Source of the DNA: Paenibacillus sp. S150
GTDB lineage: Bacteria > Bacillota > Bacilli > Paenibacillales > Paenibacillaceae
Assembly (NCBI RefSeq): GCF_019352175.1
Contig: NZ_JACBYI010000002.1
Coordinates: forward strand, 62,001 to 126,000
Direction: 5' to 3'
Length of the DNA: 64,000 bases
Shown: positions 54,290-63,049 of the stretch, piece after piece
How the letters are laid out: the number at the start of each line of letters is the position of its first letter
Numbering within the stretch: the first letter of the stretch is position 1
Position numbers and translations under genes: made by a program
Notes under the pieces: model-generated
Database searches by the model: none
What the model saw: the letters and a program-made list of their open reading frames with translations, nothing else
Told to the model about the DNA's origin: nothing

Positions 54290-54335
54290 CCAGAGGCTCC
54301 GGCAGTCCATACTGTGGGGCTCTGGTTTTTTGTTT
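54290..54335 (+). terminator. Terminator of the csp-like gene
   Basis: CCAGAGGCTCC pairs with GGGGCTCTGG, followed by TTTTTTGTTTTTTT. Confidence 0.9.
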
Positions 54336-54339
54336 TTTT

Positions 54340-54438
54340 AAAAGATAAGAATTTATATGTTTCACGCTAAAAATTATCTTTATCTTTCTCGCTGTAACGG
54401 ATACCGTCCTATAAGGACGGCGAAGCCGTTTCCACTTG
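54340..54438 (+). repeat. H1 hairpin repeat unit after a terminator
   Basis: AAAAGATAAGAATTTATATG, then CTTTCTCGCTGTAACGG and the hairpin CCGTCCTATAAGGACGG with CCGTTTC, at 54393-54432. The outer left arm reads GTAACGG instead of GAAACGG. I see nothing further in 54440-54590 apart from an AG-rich stretch before the next gene. Confidence 0.85.
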
Positions 54439-54603
54439 TCGTTAATCATTTCTCTGGTTTAAGAGGGAATTGCAGGAGTTCCGGCGAATTAAGCTTTAGG
54501 AGGGGAAATAAGGTTACGGTCGCAGTATGACCCTTTCCGGAAGCAGCCTATTCAGGCATCCTGGGTATCCCAATAATATATAGAAAGAGGAACGGGAGGA
54601 ACG

Positions 54604-55068
54604 ATGAAGGATACACACGTACCGGAGAGTGAACAATCCAAAGAGCTGTTTGCTTATTTCGGTCTGGCCGTCTACTACTGCCAGGCATTGGAGCAGCAGT
54701 TGACCAATCTGCTGCTTCTTACGAAGCTGTCTCAGGGAGAAACGCCTACAGAAGCGGATCTTGCGGAACTGTATCAGCGCAAGCTCAGCAATTCACTCGG
54801 CCAGCTCATCAAAGAAATCCAGCATCACTTCCCTTTTTCGGAAGAAGAAACCAACCAGCTGCAGGCGGTATGGAAGCAGCGCAATCATATTGTCCATGAT
54901 TACTTCAAGGAGCGTATTCAGGAAACCTTCACGCCGGCCGGCAGAGCGCAAATGATCCGTGAGCTGAAGCGTTTCAAGAACAAAGCCCGCAGGCTTGAGG
55001 TCAAGCTGCAGGGCTACTGCACCGAGATGTACAGCAAATTGGGGCTTGAAGAGGAAAATTTGCTTTGA
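54604..55068 (+). CDS. HEPN-like helical protein
   Basis: A 154-residue, all-helical, charged protein. Residues 93-98 (RNHIVH in VWKQRNHIVHDYF) give the R-x4-H motif found near the end of HEPN domains, many of which are metal-independent RNases in toxin and defence systems; the helical context (LAVYYCQALEQQLTNLLLL upstream) also fits. No antitoxin-like partner lies next to it, so a non-toxic housekeeping HEPN-type protein is equally possible. GGGAGG lies four bases before the ATG. Confidence 0.6.
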   Translation: MKDTHVPESEQSKELFAYFGLAVYYCQALEQQLTNLLLLTKLSQGETPTEADLAELYQRKLSNSLGQLIKEIQHHFPFSEEETNQLQAVWKQRNHIVHDYFKERIQETFTPAGRAQMIRELKRFKNKARRLEVKLQGYCTEMYSKLGLEEENLL

Positions 55069-55158
55069 ATATGGAATGGAAGCTCGAATTCGGCACAGGC
55101 TTCCCCGGCGTAATATAAGCGTTGTGCGGCAAGGCTTCCCGCAGGGATTGAAGTCCGG

Positions 55159-56415
55159 TTACAGCCGGAGGCTGCTCTCCAGTCCCAGCAGTCCGTTATC
55201 TTCCGCAACTCCGGGAGCGAACCGGATCGACGATGCCCGCGTACATTCCGCGAGCGAACCTAAAGCTGCAGTAAGCGCGGGGATCATCTCCGCGCTTAAG
55301 CCTGTGTCAGGCTCCCACCACCAGCGCAGAATGTTCAGAACGCCGTTCTTCTTATCCATCACCGGCTCCATGCGTGCGATGAAACGGTCTCCGTAGAGCA
55401 GCGGGAGCACGTAATAGCCGTATTCCCGTTCTGCCGCAGGCTTGTATACCTCCCAGCGGTATGTGAAGCCGAATAGTTGCCGGATCAGCTCTCTGTCCCA
55501 GAGCAGGTTATCGAGCGGAGCCAGTACGGCGGCAAAATCAGCTCCGGCGCTGGCTCTTTCTTGATTAACGGTATCCCCGCGCCGCAATATTTCTTCCAGC
55601 ACGGGAGCATCCGATGTGCGCATATACAGCGGAAGCTTCACGCCATCAACGCGAACCTCACAGAGGGAGCCGCTTAACAGCAGGCGCTCTATTGCCGCCG
55701 TCCGCTCCTTGCTCTTGAGGCCGGCGATACCCAGCCAGCCGTCGCCGGATTTGTTCCATTGCAGGCCGATGCTGCCGATCCGCCGCAGCACATACCAGTC
55801 CTGATGCTGTTCGGGCGTCACGTTGGGGTCCTCTGCAACGAGCAGATGCTCCGGCAGCAGCTTCGCAGTGAAATCATAGTAGCGCCGCGTGTGCACCCGG
55901 TGATGCACGGAAAGCTCACCCCAGAAATACATGCTCTCCATCGCCGCCCGTGACAGCCTCGCCGGAGCCCAGGCCCAATCAATCTTGTCCTTGCCCTCAA
56001 GATCCAGAGAGGAGAGCGGACCGCGCTGAATCAGCTTTCTTCTGACATGCGACACCATGGCCCCAAGGGCTTCATTCCCCTGGTAGCGTTCTGCCGCCAT
56101 GGCTCTGCGCCGCTGAAAGTACGGCCAGTCCTCCGTGCAGTAGATCGACATATTCTTATCCCAGCCATCAATCAGCAGCCGGTCCTTGTACAGCAGCTCC
56201 GAGGCAAGCTGCGGAACGAAGCCGGGAATCCGCGCCTGAAGCACAAGCTCGTGATTATGTCCGGCAATGCTGAGCGGATCATACTGGATGCAGCCCACAT
56301 GGCGGACATAATCGTAGACCGCCTCCTTGCCGCCGGGCAAGCCGCCGGAGACGAGCCGCTGATGCTGAAGCAGGAACAGCCGGGCTTGCTGCTTGCTGAG
56401 CGAATAAGTAATCAT
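55159..56415 (-). CDS. YcaQ/AlkX-type DNA glycosylase (HTH_42 family)
   Basis: A 418-residue protein of the winged-helix HTH_42 family, whose studied members (YcaQ/AlkX, AlkZ) remove alkylated bases and unhook interstrand crosslinks. The catalytic loop motif QYDPL (Q44-Y45-D46) is of the QxD type typical of YcaQ/AlkX. Further conserved parts are LSKQQARLFLLQHQRL, DWPYFQRRR, LAPLDNLLWDRELIRQLFGF and YEREYGYYVLPLLYGD-like sequence. GGAGTGGAGATC precedes ATG 56415. It stands alone, convergent with the HEPN-like gene. Confidence 0.88.
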   Translation of the reverse strand: MITYSLSKQQARLFLLQHQRLVSGGLPGGKEAVYDYVRHVGCIQYDPLSIAGHNHELVLQARIPGFVPQLASELLYKDRLLIDGWDKNMSIYCTEDWPYFQRRRAMAAERYQGNEALGAMVSHVRRKLIQRGPLSSLDLEGKDKIDWAWAPARLSRAAMESMYFWGELSVHHRVHTRRYYDFTAKLLPEHLLVAEDPNVTPEQHQDWYVLRRIGSIGLQWNKSGDGWLGIAGLKSKERTAAIERLLLSGSLCEVRVDGVKLPLYMRTSDAPVLEEILRRGDTVNQERASAGADFAAVLAPLDNLLWDRELIRQLFGFTYRWEVYKPAAEREYGYYVLPLLYGDRFIARMEPVMDKKNGVLNILRWWWEPDTGLSAEMIPALTAALGSLAECTRASSIRFAPGVAEDNGLLGLESSLRL

Positions 56416-56481
56416 GATCTCCACTCCGATCGTATGTATTGTCCTCATTATACAGAACAAATGTTCTCTGCACAAGATTGT

Positions 56482-56518
56482 AAAAAGCCCCTGATGCCGT
56501 AAGGCTGCACCAGGGGCT
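56482..56518 (-). terminator. Terminator of the BmrCD-type operon
   Basis: Read on the minus strand: AGCCCCTG pairs with CAGGGGCT and ends in TTTTT. It lies 120 bp past the bmrD-type stop. Confidence 0.85.
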
Positions 56519-56637
56519 GGCTTGCTGCGGTTGCACAGCGGGTTGCTGCAGATGCAGCAACCCTTCCGGGAGAAACTCCTGCCTGTGCAGGTTCATCCTT
56601 GCAGGACAGGCAGGTCCGAGAGGCTTCATCTGCGCAT

Positions 56638-58725
56638 TTACACCGGTTTGGCCGACGGCTGAAGCGTTCCGGGCAGCTGGACGGGAGCGGGTGCCGCAAG
56701 CTCTGATCCGCTTCCGGCGCCGGCGCCGAGCTGGAGCTGATACATGCGGAAGTATCTTCCGCCAAGGGCCATCAGCTCATCATGGCTGCCGCGTTCCACA
56801 ATCTCACCGCGGTGCAGCACCAGAATCTGGTCCGCGCTGCGGATTGTTGAGAGGCGGTGGGCTATGATGAAGGTGGTGCGGCCCTTCTTAAGCACCTCCA
56901 GCGCTTCCTGAATCAGACTTTCCGTTTCGGTGTCGATATTGGAGGTGGCTTCATCCAGAATCAGGATCGCCGGATCGAAGGACAGTGCTCTGGCGAAGGA
57001 AATCAGCTGGCGCTGGCCTGCCGACAGCGTGCTGCCCTTCTCCACAACAGGCTCATCGAAGCCCTTCGGCAGATGGGCCAGCAATTTGTCCGCACCAACC
57101 TCGCGCAGGGCCCGCTCCACACGTTCACGGGAAATCCGCCCGTCTCCCAGGCTGACGTTGGAAGCAATGGTGCCGGTGAAGAGGTAAGGGTCCTGCAGCA
57201 CGATGCCCATGTGGCTGCGCAGCCACTGCTTCGGTATGCTTTTAACCTCCTGGCCGTCAATCGTGATGGTTCCGCGCTGCGGATCGTAGAAGCGGAACAG
57301 CAGATTGATGATCGAGCTCTTGCCGGAGCCGGTATGGCCGACGAGGGCCACGGTCTCGCCCGGGCGCGCTTGAAACGAGATGTCCTTCAGGACGAATTCT
57401 TTTTTGTAGGCAAAAGAGACATCCTTGAATACCACATTTCCCTTGTAGCGCGGCATCGTTCCATCAGTGACAGGTTCGCCCGGTTCATCCATCAGCGTAA
57501 AGACGCGCCCTGCAGACACCATAGAGCTGTCGAGGTTGGCTAACTGGTTGACCATCCCGGTAATCGGCTGGAACATCCGTCCGAGCACATCAACGAACGC
57601 ATAGAGCACGCCCAGGGATACGAAGGTTGAGCCGCCCAGGCTGCCGAAGCCGAAATACCACAGCACCAGCACAAAGGAGAGACTGCGCAGCGAGTTCACC
57701 AGGTTATGGGAGGTGAAGGCGTTCAGATTCAGCATTTTATTCTGATATTTCAGATAGTCGTCATTCAGGTGCTCGAATTCCTCTGTACTCTGCTTTTGGC
57801 GGCGGAATATACGGATGATCGACATTCCCTGAATCGATTCATTGATAATGGCGTTGATCTCACTGAGGCGCGAGCGGATAATCGTGTTGTATTTGGTGGC
57901 GATTTTGCGGTACAGCACGATCCAGAGAACCAGAACCGGCACGATGAACAAGCTGACCAGGCCGAGCCGTACATCCAGCAGGAACAGGGCCGCGTAGACG
58001 CCGATAATATTGATGATCCCTGTGCTGAAGTTGGATAATACGGCAATGAACAGATCCTTGACCGCTTCTGTGTCATTTGTCACCCGGGATACCACCTTGC
58101 CCGCAGGCAGATTGTCAAAAAAGTGCACCGGCAGCCGCTGGATATGCGCATATACATCGGTCCGCAGCTTGCGGATAACCTGGTTGGCCGAGGATTGCAG
58201 CCAGTAGGTTTTGCCGAACTCTGCAAAGATGGAGATCACAAGGAATAGGGCGTACAAGCCCACCAGCTCATATATTCCGGGAAGCTCCGGCTTGTAAAAG
58301 GAAAACAGTTCGTCCGCCGACAGCCTCACGGCCGGGTAGACGGCTTCAGCATCTCCGCGCCGGATATGCAGCGCACCGTCCCGGTAGGTCCGTTCACCAT
58401 CAGGCTGCGCGACCGGCCCGTTGATGAAATAAAAGCTTCTGCCCGATTGCAGCAGGCGGATTTCCTGGCCCTTGGCCTCATCCGGAGCAAAGCGGTCACC
58501 GCGCTTGTAGTAGGTATTGTTATATTCAGCCGCTTCCCCGGGCGAGGAGGTCTGGAAGTACGGCTTTTCGATAGCCAGCATGTGATTGTCGATCATGCTC
58601 TTGGCGATAAACGGCCCGGCGAGCTCGGCGGCCACGCCGATAGTAAGCAGCAGGAGGGCTGCGATAAACGTCTTTCTGGCAGTTAAAGCATACTGCAGCA
58701 GGCGTCTTCCTGTACTCTGTGTCAA
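56638..58725 (-). CDS. bmrD: Heterodimeric ABC exporter subunit, BmrD-like
   Basis: A 695-residue half-transporter (six membrane helices plus ATPase). An extracellular insert of about 90 residues between helices 1 and 2 (YFQTSSPGEAAEYNN to FSFYKPELPG) is the special feature of BmrD. ATPase: GHTGSGKSS, LSAGQRQLISFARAL, ILILDEATSNID with the normal catalytic Glu, and AHRLSTI. TTG 58725 is eight bases after AGGAGG; GTG 58734 overlaps it. Pairs with the upstream BmrC-like protein as a multidrug exporter. Confidence 0.9.
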   Translation of the reverse strand: MTQSTGRRLLQYALTARKTFIAALLLLTIGVAAELAGPFIAKSMIDNHMLAIEKPYFQTSSPGEAAEYNNTYYKRGDRFAPDEAKGQEIRLLQSGRSFYFINGPVAQPDGERTYRDGALHIRRGDAEAVYPAVRLSADELFSFYKPELPGIYELVGLYALFLVISIFAEFGKTYWLQSSANQVIRKLRTDVYAHIQRLPVHFFDNLPAGKVVSRVTNDTEAVKDLFIAVLSNFSTGIINIIGVYAALFLLDVRLGLVSLFIVPVLVLWIVLYRKIATKYNTIIRSRLSEINAIINESIQGMSIIRIFRRQKQSTEEFEHLNDDYLKYQNKMLNLNAFTSHNLVNSLRSLSFVLVLWYFGFGSLGGSTFVSLGVLYAFVDVLGRMFQPITGMVNQLANLDSSMVSAGRVFTLMDEPGEPVTDGTMPRYKGNVVFKDVSFAYKKEFVLKDISFQARPGETVALVGHTGSGKSSIINLLFRFYDPQRGTITIDGQEVKSIPKQWLRSHMGIVLQDPYLFTGTIASNVSLGDGRISRERVERALREVGADKLLAHLPKGFDEPVVEKGSTLSAGQRQLISFARALSFDPAILILDEATSNIDTETESLIQEALEVLKKGRTTFIIAHRLSTIRSADQILVLHRGEIVERGSHDELMALGGRYFRMYQLQLGAGAGSGSELAAPAPVQLPGTLQPSAKPV

Positions 58726-58836
58726 CGGTGACACCTCCTAAAGTTTTCTGAGCCTTACAACCTGAATCCGTTTTGTGCAAAATTGGCTTCGGATGCAAGG
58801 CGTTAAGGTTTGAGGGCTGTCTTACTTGGATATTTT

Positions 58837-60585
58837 TTAGTCATTAGTCAGATTGTTCTCCACCTGCTGGCGGTCGAACTGCTCGCGGTACCAGCCGTTC
58901 ATGTCCAGCAGCTCCCGGTGCGTCCCGCGTTCGGTAATATGTCCGCCGTCCAGTACGACAATCAGATCGGCATGCTCGATGGCGGACAGGCGGTGGGTGG
59001 AGATTAATGTGGTTTTGCCAGCACGCTCCTCACGGATATTCTCAATAATCCGCGCTTCTGTGCGTGCGTCAACAGCGGACAGCGCATCATCCAGAATCAG
59101 AATATCGGGATTTGCGATAAAGGCTCTGGAGATCGAGACACGCTGCTTCTGTCCCCCGGAGAGGGACACGCCGCGTTCTCCGACCAGAGTATCCAGGCCG
59201 TCGGACAAGGTGCCCAGATCATTCTGGAATGCCGCTGCCGTGATGGCGTCCATAATGCGCTCATCGCTGGCCCCGTGATGTCCGAACTGGATATTTTCGC
59301 GCACCGATTTGGAGAACAGGATCTGTTCCTGCGGCACGTAGCCCATCCAGCTGTGCAGCTGGTCCAGCGCAATCTCTCCAATGGGCACATCCGAAATCAG
59401 GATCTCGCCTTGGCCGGCCGGGTATTCATGCAGCAGCTGCTTAAGCAGCGTTGATTTGCCGCTGCCGGTACGGCCGACTACACCGAGTGTCTGGCCCCGG
59501 GTGAGGGAGAGGCTGACCCCGCTAAGATTATCGATCGTCGAAGTAGGATAACGGAAGGTTACGTCCTTCAGCTCGATGGAGGCCGGATGCGCTACAGGAA
59601 CCGGATGGGCGGCATCCTGCACATCCGGCTTCGAGTTCAGCGTTTCGTCGATCCGCTCCAGGGAAGCGCCGCCGCGCTGCATAATGTTGATCAGCTCGCC
59701 GATGGCGAACATCGGCCAGACGATCATCCCGAGATACATATTGAAGGAGACGAGGTCTCCAAGTGTAATCTGATTGCGGAATACAAGATAGATGCCGTAG
59801 GTAAGGGCAATAATGTAACTGAGTCCCACGCACAGCCGGATCGTTGGCTCGAAGAAGGAATCGACCTTCGCTACGGCCATGTTCTTGCGGTACACATCAT
59901 CCGTAATGTTGCTGAAACGCTTCTCGTCATGCCGTTCCTGCACATAGGCGCGGATGACGCGGATACCGGATACCGACTCCAGCACCTGATCGTTCATATC
60001 GCCGAAGGCATCCTGGGCCAGGCTGTAGCGGTCATGAATCGCTTTGCCGTAGAAGATCATGGCGACCGCGATCAGCGGCAGCGGCAGCACGGCGGCAAGG
60101 GTCAGCTTCCAGCTGACCAGGAAGCCCATGGCGAGCAGTACCACGCTGAGAAAAATCGTCGAGTCAACGAGGGTAAGCATCCCGAAGCCCACGGTTGCCG
60201 AGACTGCCCGGATATCGTTGGTGGCGCGGGCCATCAGATCACCCGTACGGTTGCGCTCGAAGAACGAAGGGGTCATGGTCATGAGATGATTCATGAAGCG
60301 GGAGCGCAGGAGGCGCTCCACCAGGTTGGACCCGCCGAACAGCTTATGCATCCATATGTAGGTGATCCAATAGATAATCAGCAGCATGAGAACAATCATG
60401 CCGATGTATTTCATGAGTGAGCCTGCGGTGATCGAGCCGCTGACAATATCGTCAATGGCGTTGCCGAGCAGGCGGGGAGGCAGAAGCTCCAGAACCCCGG
60501 CTACAATCAATAAAATAAGTCCAATGGCATAACGTTTCTTTTCGCGGCGGAAAAACCAGCCGAGATTGCGTAGAACGGAGAACAA
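58837..60585 (-). CDS. bmrC: Heterodimeric ABC exporter subunit, BmrC-like
   Basis: A 582-residue half-transporter, close to the 585 of Bacillus subtilis BmrC. Its Walker B reads ILILDDALSAVD: the catalytic Glu is replaced by Asp, the known degenerate site of BmrC, while the partner keeps Glu. Other motifs: GRTGSGKST, LSGGQKQRVSISRAF, STHRLSAIEHADLI. TTG 60585 follows AAAGGAAGGG by seven bases. First structural gene of the operon, after a leader with attenuator. Confidence 0.9.
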   Translation of the reverse strand: MFSVLRNLGWFFRREKKRYAIGLILLIVAGVLELLPPRLLGNAIDDIVSGSITAGSLMKYIGMIVLMLLIIYWITYIWMHKLFGGSNLVERLLRSRFMNHLMTMTPSFFERNRTGDLMARATNDIRAVSATVGFGMLTLVDSTIFLSVVLLAMGFLVSWKLTLAAVLPLPLIAVAMIFYGKAIHDRYSLAQDAFGDMNDQVLESVSGIRVIRAYVQERHDEKRFSNITDDVYRKNMAVAKVDSFFEPTIRLCVGLSYIIALTYGIYLVFRNQITLGDLVSFNMYLGMIVWPMFAIGELINIMQRGGASLERIDETLNSKPDVQDAAHPVPVAHPASIELKDVTFRYPTSTIDNLSGVSLSLTRGQTLGVVGRTGSGKSTLLKQLLHEYPAGQGEILISDVPIGEIALDQLHSWMGYVPQEQILFSKSVRENIQFGHHGASDERIMDAITAAAFQNDLGTLSDGLDTLVGERGVSLSGGQKQRVSISRAFIANPDILILDDALSAVDARTEARIIENIREERAGKTTLISTHRLSAIEHADLIVVLDGGHITERGTHRELLDMNGWYREQFDRQQVENNLTND

Positions 60586-60683
60586 GGGAAATCCCTTCCT
60601 TTCGTGATGAAATGATTGTCGGCTAATTTGTATTATGGTCTTGACTCTGGAGCAGTAATGAAAGTGGCAACCGTTGCCGGCAT

Positions 60684-60775
60684 ACAAAAAGGCATACCAT
60701 CCGATAACGGACGATATGCCTGTAATTTACATCAGCTATCATGTCCACGGTGCTGTGATGCAGCACGGAGACATG
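60684..60775 (-). promoter_or_regulatory. Attenuator of the bmrCD-type operon
   Basis: On the minus strand an upstream hairpin (ATGTCTCCGTGCTG / CAGCACCGTGGACAT, 60775-60741) is followed by an intrinsic terminator (AGGCATATCGTCC / GGATGGTATGCCT, then TTTTTG, 60722-60684), about 100 bp before bmrC. With a short translated leader ORF just upstream this is the layout of ribosome-mediated attenuation, as described for bmrB-bmrCD of Bacillus subtilis. Confidence 0.75.
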
Positions 60776-60827
60776 GAATTAACTCGCCAAACCTGAATTC
60801 AAGCGGTATGCGTAACACGCATGAGGC

Positions 60828-60920
60828 TTAGGAGGTTTCCACTGCCGGGGCTGCTTCGGTATTCAATTGTGTATGCGTGCCGACAATGGTTAAGAAATAT
60901 ACAGGTACAAGGTTAAACAC
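60828..60920 (-). CDS. Leader peptide, BmrB-like, 30 residues
   Basis: GTG 60920 has AAAGGGG eight bases upstream; the frame reads MFNLVPVYFLTIVGTHTQLN, then TEAAPAVETS, and stops at TAA 60830-60828, about 50 nt before the first attenuator hairpin. Its role would be to stall or slow the ribosome when translation is inhibited by an antibiotic, changing the downstream RNA fold so that the exporter is made. Identification rests on position, ribosome binding site and adjacent structures; I did not compare it with BmrB sequence directly. Confidence 0.65.
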   Translation of the reverse strand: MFNLVPVYFLTIVGTHTQLNTEAAPAVETS

Positions 60921-60978
60921 CGCGCTCACCCCTTTCACTAATTTTGGTAATAACTTGAAGACGCTTCGTTATGTTCCG

Positions 60979-61008
60979 AGTTTATCACCCGGCCTGAAGA
61001 ATTGTCAA
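60979..61008 (-). promoter_or_regulatory. Promoter of the leader-bmrCD operon
   Basis: On the minus strand TTGACA (61008-61003) and TAAACT (60984-60979) with an 18-bp spacer, about 60 bp upstream of the leader GTG. Confidence 0.65.
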
Positions 61009-61119
61009 ATGTAATTTTGAACAAAGTGCGAATAAGCTGTAGAAGGGTATCCGCTAAAATGATTTGGAATATCGCTATAATTTCAGTATGATTAGAAGAT
61101 ACGGGAGGTGCTTAAAGAG

Positions 61120-61437
61120 ATGAAAATGTTAATCAGCAAAGATGCCGCCGCCTGGTTTAAGCGGGAGCTTTCACTGCAGGATGGGGCATATATCCGTTTG
61201 TTTCCCCGCTACAGCTCTGCAGGGGGACTGCATCCCGGCTTCTCGCTGGGGATTGCCAATGAGCCGCCCGGCCGACCCGCTGTACAGACAGAGCAGTCGG
61301 GAATTGTTTTTTATATGGAGGAGCAGGATCTTTGGTATATGGAAGGCTATGGCCTGTCCATTGTGTATTTGGACGCCGAGGATGATATTGAGTATGTGTA
61401 TGAGCCTGAGCCGGTAGCCGGCGGCGTGAAGGAATGA
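61120..61437 (+). CDS. HesB/IscA-like fold protein (YneR type)
   Basis: A 105-residue protein with the HesB-like beta fold: LISKDAAAWFKRELSLQDG, AYIRLFPRYSS, HPGFSLGIANEP, GIVFYMEEQDLW and LSIVYLDAEDDIEYVYE. The three cysteines that bind Fe-S clusters in true IscA proteins are all missing, as in the YneR-type family, so it is not an A-type cluster carrier. Function unknown. GGGAGG lies 11 bases before ATG 61120; a GTG at 61108 is possible. Followed by a terminator. Confidence 0.75.
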   Translation: MKMLISKDAAAWFKRELSLQDGAYIRLFPRYSSAGGLHPGFSLGIANEPPGRPAVQTEQSGIVFYMEEQDLWYMEGYGLSIVYLDAEDDIEYVYEPEPVAGGVKE

Positions 61438-61461
61438 GCCGGCGGCAGACTGACAATTAAG

Positions 61462-61491
61462 AAGCCCTTGCCGTGAGGCAGGGCTTTTTTT
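61462..61491 (+). terminator. Terminator of the HesB-like gene
   Basis: AAGCCCTTGCC pairs with GGCAGGGCTT around GTGA, followed by TTTTTTT. Confidence 0.92.
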
Positions 61492-61494
61492 GGA

Positions 61495-61590
61495 ATATAA
61501 AAATTTATATGCTTGGCACACTCAATTATCCTTCTGTTACTCGCTGAAACACTCCGTCCCTTATAAGGACGGCAAAAGCCGTTTCCACTT
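61495..61590 (+). repeat. H1 hairpin repeat unit
   Basis: ATATAAAAATTTATATGC, then TTGGCACACTCAATTATCC, CTCGCTGAAAC and the hairpin at 61545-61585 (CCGTCCCTTATAAGGACGG with GCCGTTTC). It again abuts a terminator. Confidence 0.85.
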
Positions 61591-61680
61591 GCGTAGGATA
61601 TACAAAGGCTTTTGGAGTGGACGCTCCGCGAACGGACCGTTGTCCGGGTCGCTGTGCTCTCCAGATTTATTTCATTCCCC

Positions 61681-61786
61681 TTAGGAGCTGCGAGGAAATG
61701 AGTACCCGCTTTTGTTGACAAAAGCTCCACGGTTTTGGGAGTTTTGTCAACAATGTAGCGGTACTTTATTTCGTCGCAGTCTCTTA
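61681..61786. repeat. Palindromic repeat P, copy 2 (106 bp)
   Basis: Same length and nearly the same sequence as 2163-2268; the differences seen are GCGAGG for GCAAGG and TTTCGTCG for TTTAGTCG. The CCCC just before it is also shared. It again lies between convergent genes (ends at 61437 and 62534) but does not touch their stop codons. Confidence 0.92.
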
Positions 61787-61914
61787 GCGGTGAAAATCCG
61801 GAGACCCGGGCGGCCGCTGCCGCTGTTCCGCGGGTCCGTCCGCTCCGCTGTTTAAGCGGGAGGCGGTTCTGTCATCTTTAAAAAACACAATAAAGAAACT
61901 TAATGTATAGGAAT

Positions 61915-62405
61915 GGAACCGGCGAACCAGAACAAGCTGATGGAACGCAAGGAGGAGATTCATAGGGGACTGAAGCGAAGTGTAAAAAGTAACACTAATG
62001 GGCTGGAATTCTGGCTTGAACGGGCTTTAGTGGGATTTTGTATACTTAATAGAGGCCCACTTCCTCCATATGGCTGATTTCAGCCGGATTAGTTGTACTT
62101 TTTCCCACTAGGGATGTTCCAGGATCCGAATGCGGTGGATTAATTACCCTTTTTACTACTAAAACGGCTGCCCTTTGGATGAATGGTTCAAGTTCATCTT
62201 AATGTAGGCGTATTCCTCTGCAAGGGAGAGAAACGGATCGATTAGGGAACCTTTTTCCCGCTAACCCTTGCGAAAAAGCGGCTGGGGGAATACGAGGTGA
62301 CTCCTTTTATACTTGGCTCCCCGCCTGGCTTCAGCAGCCAGCCTTACAACTGAAAGCAAACAGCTGCGCTGCCCGGTCAAGGACGGCGCAGCCGTTTCTG
62401 CTTGA
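61915..62405 (+). repeat. R1 mosaic repeat, full copy D
   Basis: GAACAAGCTGATGGAACGC, forward motifs at 61978 and 62028, inverted ones near 62087, 62140, 62240 and 62298, and the terminal hairpin 62357-62400 (CAGCTGCGC / GCGCAGCCG). It runs at the 3' end into the H1 left end (GAAAGATAAAAATTTAT), the reverse of the order seen at copy C. Between 61787 and 61915 there is a GC-rich stretch with no recognisable feature. Confidence 0.85.
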
Positions 62406-62431
62406 AAGATAAAAATTTATCTGTTTTGGGG

Positions 62432-62492
62432 TCCCCGCAAAGTACCTGAGTCATCATCGAAGCCAAAGCCCCACTTTGCGGGGTTATTTTGT
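62432..62492 (+). terminator. Orphan terminator-like hairpin
   Basis: CCCCGCAAAGT pairs perfectly with ACTTTGCGGGG around a 38-nt loop, then TTATTTTGTG. T-rich only on the plus strand, yet no plus-strand gene ends here. The loop begins a few bases after H1-type sequence. Confidence 0.6.
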
Positions 62493-62533
62493 GTGCGGCC
62501 CGGCGGGACAAGCCCGCCAGAGCTGCGCCGGCA

Positions 62534-63049
62534 TTAGTGCGAGCTGCGGAAGGGTTCTTCCTCCATGGCGAAATCAAAATCATCAATATCGTATACCTGA
62601 ACAGGCACGCCGCCTTCAATGATGCGCTGGATCAGCTCGAATTGATCGGTGAGAATCGGCACCTTTTCCCGCTGGGAAGCAAGCAGCAGCTCTGTTTCAA
62701 TCGGGTCGAACGTTTCTCCGTACGTTGCGTTGTCCACACTGTTGATAATGGTGATCTGAGCCTGGCCGCCCAGCAGAATGCCGGAGCTTTTGGCCCAGGG
62801 GACGTTCAGGCAGCGGTTGATCTTTTTGGAATTCAGCGGCTCCTCGAAATAAGCTATGAGTTCGCGAATTTTGAGCTTCACATGCTGGTCATCCTCTGCA
62901 TGGCTCATGAGAGGCTCGTCACTGTCCCGCAGTTCGTATAATTCCATCACGGTGGTATAAGGCACTATATATTCCACGGGGCTCCGCGGAACGAGAAGCT
63001 GGCCGTATATCGCCATCATGACGGCTTCTGTCACAAATTGTCTGGACAT
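62534..63049 (-). CDS. Conserved hypothetical protein, 171 residues
   Basis: A cytosolic alpha/beta protein: FVTEAVMMAIYGQLLVPRSP, VEYIVPYTTVMELYELRDS, LLLASQREKVPILTDQFEL and an acidic C-terminus (VYDIDDFDFAMEEE). The alternation of helices with short conserved acidic patches hints at a PIN-like or nucleotide-binding fold, but the match is too weak to assign. AGGAGG lies seven bases before the ATG. Adjacent genes give no functional clue. Confidence 0.65.
   Translation of the reverse strand: MSRQFVTEAVMMAIYGQLLVPRSPVEYIVPYTTVMELYELRDSDEPLMSHAEDDQHVKLKIRELIAYFEEPLNSKKINRCLNVPWAKSSGILLGGQAQITIINSVDNATYGETFDPIETELLLASQREKVPILTDQFELIQRIIEGGVPVQVYDIDDFDFAMEEEPFRSSH

Noticed and set aside
54604-55068. 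A toxin-antitoxin pair with the HEPN-like gene
   Set aside because: No small partner ORF with ribosome binding site lies directly upstream or downstream; the nearest genes are a terminator-bounded csp and a convergent glycosylase.
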